A stretch of 64,000 nt of DNA from Dolomedes plantarius (Eukaryota > Arthropoda > Arachnida > Araneae > Dolomedidae): contig OU015498.1 of NCBI GenBank assembly GCA_907164885.2, positions 130,548,151 to 130,612,150 of the forward strand. The letters run 5' to 3'. Positions 57,575 to 64,000 of the stretch are shown here, in pieces; within the stretch, counting starts at the first letter, position 1, and each line of letters starts with the position of its first letter. The notes under the pieces are model-generated. The model was not told the origin of the DNA, did not search any database, and worked only from the letters and a program-made list of their open reading frames with translations. Both the position numbers and the translations under genes were made by a program.

Positions 57575-58742
57575 CTAATAATTAAAAAAATACAAAAACG
57601 TGATGCCCATGTGAACCACAGGTAGATGCATAGTGCAACTCATTCCAGGCTTACAGCCCGAAACGAAATACAAGTCAATCAAGCTCTCTCCCGACCGATC
57701 TACCTCCGAAATCAACCCTTTACTCTTTCTCATCACCTCTCCCGACGCAAGATGTTTACTTCTTAACCCGAAAGAAAAACCGTAACTCTCAGGATTGAAC
57801 CATTTGGCCCTTGCAGGTAACCCTGATCTCTTAACCGAAATTTCAGCTTCTAAAACGACCACTGAATTTGCCATCTCCACATCTATGTCTATCTCCTCTC
57901 CCAAATTCCTTTCCAAACTTAACCCCCTTTTACCCTCATGTTCTTCACCTTCTCTCATATCCATTACCCCTTTTTCAATTCCGAAATTTCCTAACTCTCC
58001 CGGGATCACTAACAATTCTCCTAAGTCTTCGTTCTTATCTTTCAAATGCGAGTTGGGTTCATCGGGTTCATCGACCTCCTGCCCTAACGTTAACTCTTTC
58101 GTCCCATCCCCACAACTCTGCTGGCCTTTCTCAGATGCCCCCGAATGTTTTCAGAACACCGCAAGGGTACTCCCTCATTTTCCTCTGTCGTAATTTTTCC
58201 CGACTCAACTAGACTTTCCCCTTTCGTCTCCACCCAGATTCGCGGAGCAGGGTCCGCCCTCCGACTGTTTTCACAGCAAAAATATACCTCTTTCTTCTCG
58301 GACTGAGAACCTATTTTTCCCCCAGACAGCTTTTCCGCTTGCAGAATATCCGCAGAGTCTACTTGAGTCTTCTTCCCCTCTTCCATTTGCTCAGAATCAA
58401 AATTCCCTGTTTCCCTTACCGTATTCTGGGGATATTCTGGGGTCGCCAAACGGGCTTGAGATATAATTCCCGATTTTTCTAATTCAAAAATCCTATCTCT
58501 TCGCTCTTGTTCAATAGCAAAAATCCTATCCTTTTCCTCTTTCTCCATAGCAAAAATCCTTTCTTTTTCTGCCCTTTTTTTTCTTCCTCTTCTTCTCGTA
58601 ACCTATCTTCCATAATGGTTTCAAGAAGACCCCTAACGAATTTCTCCTCGTAATTTGGACTACTCTCTATTAAATTTTTTAGATGGAATATTAATGCATC
58701 TGGGGCGGGCTGTTGACCCAACCTCATCGCCAAAATTTTCAA
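57575..58742 (-). pseudogene. LTR-Y gag-like gene, coiled coil, frameshifted
   Basis: Three overlapping minus-strand frames. The first (58479-58742) starts MKILAMRLGQQPAPDALIFH and passes into a Glu/Lys/Arg-rich helix. The second (58090-58548) continues the helix (KDRIFAIEQERRDRIFELEK) and then a polar linker. The third (57575-58045) has an acidic region and ends near SLIDLYFVSGCKPGMSC. The charged coiled coil resembles the N-terminal part of gag proteins of some arthropod Gypsy-type elements. No zinc knuckle or pol was found. Function is inferred only from position. Confidence 0.55.
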
Positions 58743-59045
58743 ATCTGCCTTTCTCCCCTACTCAGATAAGCCATTTTTACACACAAAATTAATCACAAAT
58801 TTATAAGCACAGGTCAGGAAAATTAAAAAAAACTCAAAATAACTAAAACACCTTCAATTAAATTTTCTTCGTGAAACCATGTATTTTACAATGGGATCAT
58901 ACCCATAAACAAATTACCAAAAAATTCATATATAACACTTTAGCTTAACTTTTTCAAAATCAACACATTAGATTAACCTTTTTAACATTCGATAACACAC
59001 AAAAACAATACTTCTACATAGCAAGTCGTTGAATTATCGTTTATC

Positions 59046-59240
59046 CCGCTACTATAATTGAGATATACAGCTTGTATATTTTCCACAAAGGCACTAGTTT
59101 AGTCAACCTTTTATTTAAAAAACTCAATTAATAACCAAGTCGCAAACGTTAATCAACACTTATACCGCTACAAGCATTAACCGGAATATACAGTTTGTAT
59201 ATCCAACCCACAAAGGCACTAGCTTAGTTAACCTTTGAAA
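59046..59240. repeat. Imperfect tandem duplication in LTR-Y leader, about 119-bp period
   Basis: CCGCTAC...ATATACAG(C/T)TTGTATAT...CACAAAGGCACTAG occurs at 59046 and again at 59165, both followed by TTTAGTCAACC-like sequence. The surrounding 58750-60200 is otherwise AT-rich leader without genes. Confidence 0.7.
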
Positions 59241-60200
59241 ACAATTAGAACCTTCTAATTAACAACGTTAGTTAACGTTTCAAAAACTCTCAATACATGC
59301 TTTAACAAACTTATCGAGAGAAACAAAAAAAAAATACCACTGTATTTATTTTTTAAACCAAACAGTTTGTGACAGGTAGCCTACCCAGACATAACAAAAA
59401 ACTCAAATAATAACTGGTTCAAAAATTATTGAGAAAAAAAATATCACTTGTATCTATTTTTTTTAAAAACATTTTAGGCAACACAACCAGGGTAGTTTTT
59501 ACCCTCCACAAGAATTTCAACCACTTTTTACATCATAGCTAGCTTAGCCATTCACACGTTAGATATAAATACTACGGTTGCAAAATACACTACTTTTGTC
59601 CCCACAAAACAATTGCACTGATGTATTTTTCCAGCAATTCATCACAACTTAAAACTTAAAATTATTTCCGAAAAATACCTATCCAAAAATAAAATCAATG
59701 CAAGTTTGAGTATCTAAAAGCGGTACTCACCCCTTTTTTGCAGGCCGACGGCGCAAGGGTCATCTCCAAACACAGCTCAACTGTTGACACTTTCACTTCC
59801 AGAAAATCTTGACCGTAACACGAATCCACACAAAAACGAAACTGCATCAGACGCCAAAACACTCAATTTCACTGCACAGTCGAAAACACGGGGGTAAAAA
59901 ACCCCCTGAAAACACCCCTTTTCTTGACCGCACCATGAAAAACACAGGAGCACAGAGGTACTATCGCAATTCCCCTACTGCGAAGCTGGGTCGATGACCT
60001 CTTAACTTTCGCGGAGCACTGCTATTCTTCAAACATCACTCCTTCGAAAAAGGGGAGGTTTTCCTCTGAACACTCCCTCGCTACGGCGGCGTGATAAAAT
60101 CTGTACATTCTAAGGGTCCGAGAAAAATGACCTGCAATTTGGCATACTGACTCTGCTTTCAAAACCGGGTACGGATCCAACCGCTGATCACCAATTAAGC

Positions 60201-60762
60201 TGTGGCGTCACTATAAGGCTGTTAACTCTCTGAGGCATTTTGAAGGAATTTCACAACTATTGACCCATACTAAGAAAGACAGAGTTCTAATTAACAAACG
60301 AAGGCCAAATTTTTAAAACAAAAATTCAACAATTTATTAACAAAAAAAATTTAACATTAGACATTTTCGACATATACACTTAATTTACGTGCAGATTTAC
60401 AGTGCGCGCTCCAGGGCCCATTCCGGCCCAAAAAAAACAGGAGCCTCACAAAAACACAACCGCTCGGGTCGATGTTCTACGCCGCTCTCTCCAATGTCTG
60501 GATTTTTTAGAAGGGGTCGAGGGGGCGGCAGATGCCGGCAGATTATCGGCTGACAGTTTCCTCTTAGACGCCGAACTTTACTACATTGCAGAACGTCTAA
60601 GATGACAGCTTTAGTGGCTGCGCCTGTAAGGGAAACGGTTTTTAATCCCCCACGTGTTCCGAACTGGTGGAACCGAACAACACATTCTTTGAAAAACACG
60701 CAGCTGTGTTTCAGCAGTTGTGGGGTCTCGGGAAAAAATAAGACCATTTCCAGTACGCTACA
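60201..60762 (-). repeat. LTR-Y 5' LTR
   Basis: 562 bp, second LTR copy, followed by the GCAT duplication. Confidence 0.95.
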
Positions 60763-60947
60763 GCATTATTATCCTGGAAATTGCGGTGTCGAAAGATAGT
60801 TCAGAATAAGGATGTCAAATAGAACATTTAAAACACAAGAATTTTATGTAATTTAGTTTTGTGAATACAATATACATCGTCTAAAAAATGTGTGAACAGC
60901 CTCTGTAGACTTATCATCTTCCAATTGAGGATATGATGTATTAACAG

Positions 60948-61223
60948 CAGGGCCGCCCAGAGACTTTATGGGGCCTGGGGCAAACTTCTGTTGGGGGCCC
61001 CAAGAAATCTGATTAATCGAATAAATTATTTTTATTTTTTTTTGGGGGGGGGGGCTCTTTTTTCAGGAGATTATTTTGAATTTTGAAGTACTGTACAAGT
61101 TTCAGAATTTTCTTTCGGAGGAAATCTAATAAATAATTTTTAAAAAGTTTTTGGGGCCCCTCCGGCAGTTGGGGGCCTGGGGCAAAGTGCCCCAGTTGCC
61201 CCTTTCCCCTCTGGGCGGCTCTG
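60948..61223. mobile_element. hAT MITE, 276 bp, 8-bp TSD, inside the hAT gene
   Basis: The flanks ATTAACAG (60940-60947) and ATGAACAG (61224-61231) are an 8-bp duplication with one change. The ends are CAGGGCCGCCCAGAG and CTCTGGGCGGCTCTG. GGGGCCTGGGGCAAA recurs near both ends, and a G run occurs at 61033. Removing it restores an in-frame hAT reading from LPGIK to YPQLED. Confidence 0.9.
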
Positions 61224-61231
61224 ATGAACAG

Positions 61232-62309
61232 TTGCCATAAATTATTTTATTCCAGGCAAAAATTCCAAGAATCTTTTTAAAAATTTAGCACGGCTTTGCC
61301 ACCTTACGTCAGTGTGCAATAGTAGTTCTCCTAAATCAGATTCACATTCCTCTAGAAATGCTCTGAATCTGCGTCTTTTCAAACTTCTTCCACGAATAGA
61401 ATGATCTAATTTAAATGCGAAATTCATCACATAATCTGAATTCAATATTTTTGAGCCAATGACTGTTGATGGATAATGCAATTTTAGTTTGTAATATCAT
61501 CATCACTTTTACAAAGAGTAATAAATCCATTATGATTCCTAATCATAGAAGGAGCTCCGTCAGTCGTAATCGATACCAGTTTATGTATGGGAAATTCTGT
61601 TTTTGTAATAAAAGACTTAAACGAATTAAAAATATCTTGTCCTTTCATCTGTAAAATTGTTAGCAGTTCTTCTCTGACAGACATATCTTGGAAACACATT
61701 CGAATAAATATATATAGTTGTACGGTATCAGTGACATCCGTTGATTCGTCGAATTGTAAAGATAGAAACCTACATTCATTAATATTTTCTTTCAGAATTT
61801 CTTCTAAATTGTTTCTCATTGCTTCTGTTCTACGCATAACGGTGTTTCTCGAGAGCTGCATTTCTTTAATTCAAGCATTTACTTTAGATTTATTGTTAAA
61901 TTTTTTGAAATAATAGTTCTCCTGCTATAATAAAACTCCCCTTCCACATTTCGCCGTCTTCAAAATGCTTCTTATGTTGTAATAAAATTTCAGCTACCTT
62001 GTATGAGACCGTGGTGGCTGTTTTCGACTTAATCTCGCAAAAAATGACTGTTGCATATTTAATTATGTCATTAATTGTTGTACTTTTGCTTTCTGTAACT
62101 CGGTGCCAAGTGGATAATTATTCTCCTATTGTTTATGTACTGTTCTAAAGTGTCTTTCAACATTGACCCTTTTTGGGAATCCTACGCTTGAAAGACAAAT
62201 AATGCAAACACATTTATCCTTTTCATCGTGAAAAAAAACTACTGTTCCCATTCATCATTATAATGATATATTTTCGACTTCTTAAAGCTTGTGGTCTGGG
62301 GACTCATTG
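61232..62309 (-). pseudogene. hAT transposase N-terminal and central part (BED finger, RNase H-like core), broken
   Basis: On the minus strand the frame begins at ATG 62309 with MSPQTTSFKKSKIYHYNDEW and a BED-type finger (CVCIICLSSVGFPKR, VERHF-like), with frame slips. The core has LSRNTVMRRTEAMRNNL, SLQFDESTDVTDTVQL (first catalytic Asp region) and LVSITTDGAPSM (second Asp), then LLLHTDVRWQSRAKFL. Stops occur at 61484 and 61242. The arrangement matches ZBED5/FAM200-like hAT transposases. It continues to YPQLEDDKS at 60908, across the MITE at 60948. Confidence 0.88.
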
Positions 62310-62415
62310 TGAGTAAAAAAAAACTAAAATAAATTTTTAAAAAAACTAAAAATAAAATAAAAGAGCATGGTAAATAGCAGAAGCTTATATGAAATGATGA
62401 CTACCTGCTCTATCG

Positions 62416-62685
62416 GATTCAAGTCAGGTGAGAATACTGGCCATTCCATACGGGCGATATCCTCAGATTGAAGGCATTCGTTTACGATGTTTACTCGGTG
62501 AGGACGGCGTTGTCATCCATAAACACAAATTCTGCTCCCATGGCACTCCTAAACAAACGTACATGTTGTTCCAGAATGATGTCCCAATAAATGTGGCCGT
62601 TCATGGTTCCGATTTGAACATGCAGATCTGTTCTGGAGCCCAGTATAATTCCACCTCAAACGAGCAAGCAATCATGCACCACCGT
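62416..62685 (-). pseudogene. Tc1-A transposase, central part
   Basis: Minus-strand reading gives NGHIYWDIILEQHVRLF, then GAEFVFMDDNA (second catalytic Asp), with frame slips, and an end near VFSPDLNP at 62416. It is the partner of the fragment at 40608-40807. The N-terminal DNA-binding region is missing because unrelated sequence begins near 62685. Confidence 0.82.
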
Positions 62686-63765
<1,080 letters not shown>

Positions 63766-63785
63766 TATATATATATATATATATG

Positions 63786-64000
63786 ACACACGTAGGGCTA
63801 CGCCCGTCATCTTACAAATTATGGCAGTCATAGTATCCGGTGGTGTAGCAAAAGTAATCCAATCAATGATTGAGCAGGCATCAGTTCAATTTAATCCAGT
63901 TTTATTCTTTTTCATAATACCACCTCTCCAGATCTACGCATTTAGTCGTTCGCCATTTATTTTTTAGAGCCGCGGCGAAACACATCTGATAGCATCGACT
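63786..64000. other. Unassigned sequence at window end
   Basis: TGACACACGTAGGGCTACGCCC begins a GC-richer stretch that runs past the window. It could be the start of an LTR or another element. Too little is visible to say. Confidence 0.35.

Larger units (their letters stand above)
56517..60766 (-). mobile_element. LTR-Y: gag-only, non-autonomous LTR retrotransposon
   Basis: GCAT at 56517-56520 and 60763-60766 is a 4-bp duplication. The element is 4242 bp (56521-60762) with LTRs of 563 and 562 bp that begin TGTGGCG and end GCTACA; I count nine substitutions and one indel, about 2%. The minus strand is the coding strand: a purine tract (GGAGCGTGGAGGAGC) precedes the left LTR, and TTGGTGATCAGCGG beside the right LTR is a plausible primer site. 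There is no protease, RT or integrase. The 4-bp duplication suggests a Gypsy-type integrase acting in trans. Confidence 0.9.
56240..60907 (+). mobile_element. Mariner-2: right half of a DD41D mariner, split by LTR-Y
   Basis: The sequence 56240-56520 and 60767-60905 is nearly identical to the right half of mariner-1, including the right end AAATGTGTGAACAGCCTCTG and TA at 60906-60907. It lies within the hAT gene. BEL3 is inserted at its left side (56240), and LTR-Y splits it at the GCAT duplication. The left half of the mariner is gone. Confidence 0.9.
40800..62415 (-). mobile_element. hAT transposon (BED-finger type) spanning 21.6 kb with nested insertions
   Basis: CTCTATCG at 40800-40807 and 62408-62415 is the 8-bp target duplication. 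The element runs 40808-62407. Its ends are CAGTGGTGGCCAAACT and a decayed CAGGTAGTC-type right end. The transposase runs on the minus strand in pieces at 61232-62309, 60908-60947, 52102 to about 52270 and 41100-41174. The pieces are separated by younger elements, and a stretch between the last two regions is deleted. Without the insertions less than 2 kb of hAT DNA remains, which is short for the family because of that deletion. Confidence 0.88.
40383..62685 (-). mobile_element. Tc1-A: Tc1-like element split by the nested stack
   Basis: The left end CACTCATGTCCATAAATTAG (TA at 40381-40382) begins a Tc1 element whose transposase lies on the minus strand. Its two parts are 40383-40807 and 62408 to about 62685. 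They are separated by the hAT element, and the 8-bp sequence CTCTATCG appears at both borders. Joined conceptually across one copy of that duplication, the transposase passes from a PDLNP motif into IEHVWDMLGRR without a break. The outer right end is missing: Tc1 similarity stops near 62685. Confidence 0.88.

Noticed and set aside
57795..58212. Plus-strand Ser/Pro-rich frames of 114-132 codons
   Set aside because: They are antisense to the LTR-Y gag-like frames, whose strand is supported by the purine tract and primer site.
40808..62309. Treating the hAT pieces at 41.1, 52.1 and 61-62 kb as three separate elements
   Set aside because: They are on the same strand, in order from N- to C-terminus, lie within one 8-bp TSD pair, and the reading frame resumes across two of the insertions.

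Overview
This is a eukaryotic, AT-rich, intron-containing and transposon-dense window, most likely from an arthropod. The mix of BEL/Pao LTR elements, Tc1/mariner (including a DD41D type), BED-finger hAT, piggyBac, Harbinger with a MADF gene, and pogo-like MITEs would fit a spider, but that is inference. No bacterial features, tRNA, rRNA or CRISPR were seen.

Region 1 (1-17517) holds the 3' part of one host gene on the + strand. Six coding exons have intact GT/AG borders and matching phases and give 495 codons in the window. It encodes an FCS/MYM-like zinc finger, a long acidic Ser/Thr-rich linker, and a C-terminal SAM-like domain of the kind found in ZMYM/QRICH1/KIAA1958-type proteins derived from Crypton tyrosine recombinases. 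Its introns carry a 374-bp hAT MITE (8-bp TSD), a 154-bp tandem duplication, a near-perfect 23-bp hairpin, an ORF1-only non-LTR retrotransposon (12-bp TSD), pogo-like MITEs, a foldback element and a core-deleted piggyBac flanked by TTAA.

Region 2 (17518 to about 31300) is nearly 14 kb of AT-rich sequence with no credible gene. It may be a very long 3' UTR or intergenic DNA. A good poly(A) signal lies at 31223.

Region 3 (32800-40200) starts with an internally deleted Tc1-like element that carries a 57-bp hAT MITE with 8-bp TSD. It continues with a complete but dead BEL/Pao element (BEL1; 229-bp LTRs, 5-bp TSD ATTCT) inside an older inverted-repeat sequence. BEL1 has lost its integrase, has a 216-bp in-frame tandem duplication, and hosts a pogo-like element.

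Region 4 (40383 to about 62685) is the most striking part: one stack of nested transposons. A Tc1-like element (Tc1-A) is split by a BED-finger hAT transposon, whose 8-bp TSD CTCTATCG lies 21.6 kb apart at 40800-40807 and 62408-62415. Inside the hAT sit a second Tc1 (Tc1-B), an 8-bp-TSD hAT MITE and a DD41D mariner (mariner-2). Tc1-B contains a Harbinger element and an 800-bp hAT MITE. The Harbinger contains a complete DD41D mariner (mariner-1) and an unclassified inverted-repeat element, which itself contains BEL2. Mariner-2 contains BEL3 and a gag-only LTR element (LTR-Y, 563-bp LTRs, TSD GCAT). One deletion with breakpoint near 52265-52296 explains why the hAT middle, the mariner-2 left half and the BEL3 3' end are all missing.

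Region 5 (62690-64000) has an unclassified fragment, an (AC)n(TA)n microsatellite, a 655-bp pogo-like MITE inserted in the (TA)n tract, and unassigned sequence. No transposon gene in the window looks intact, so the only apparently functional gene is the host gene. All family names come from reading motifs by eye; no database search was run.
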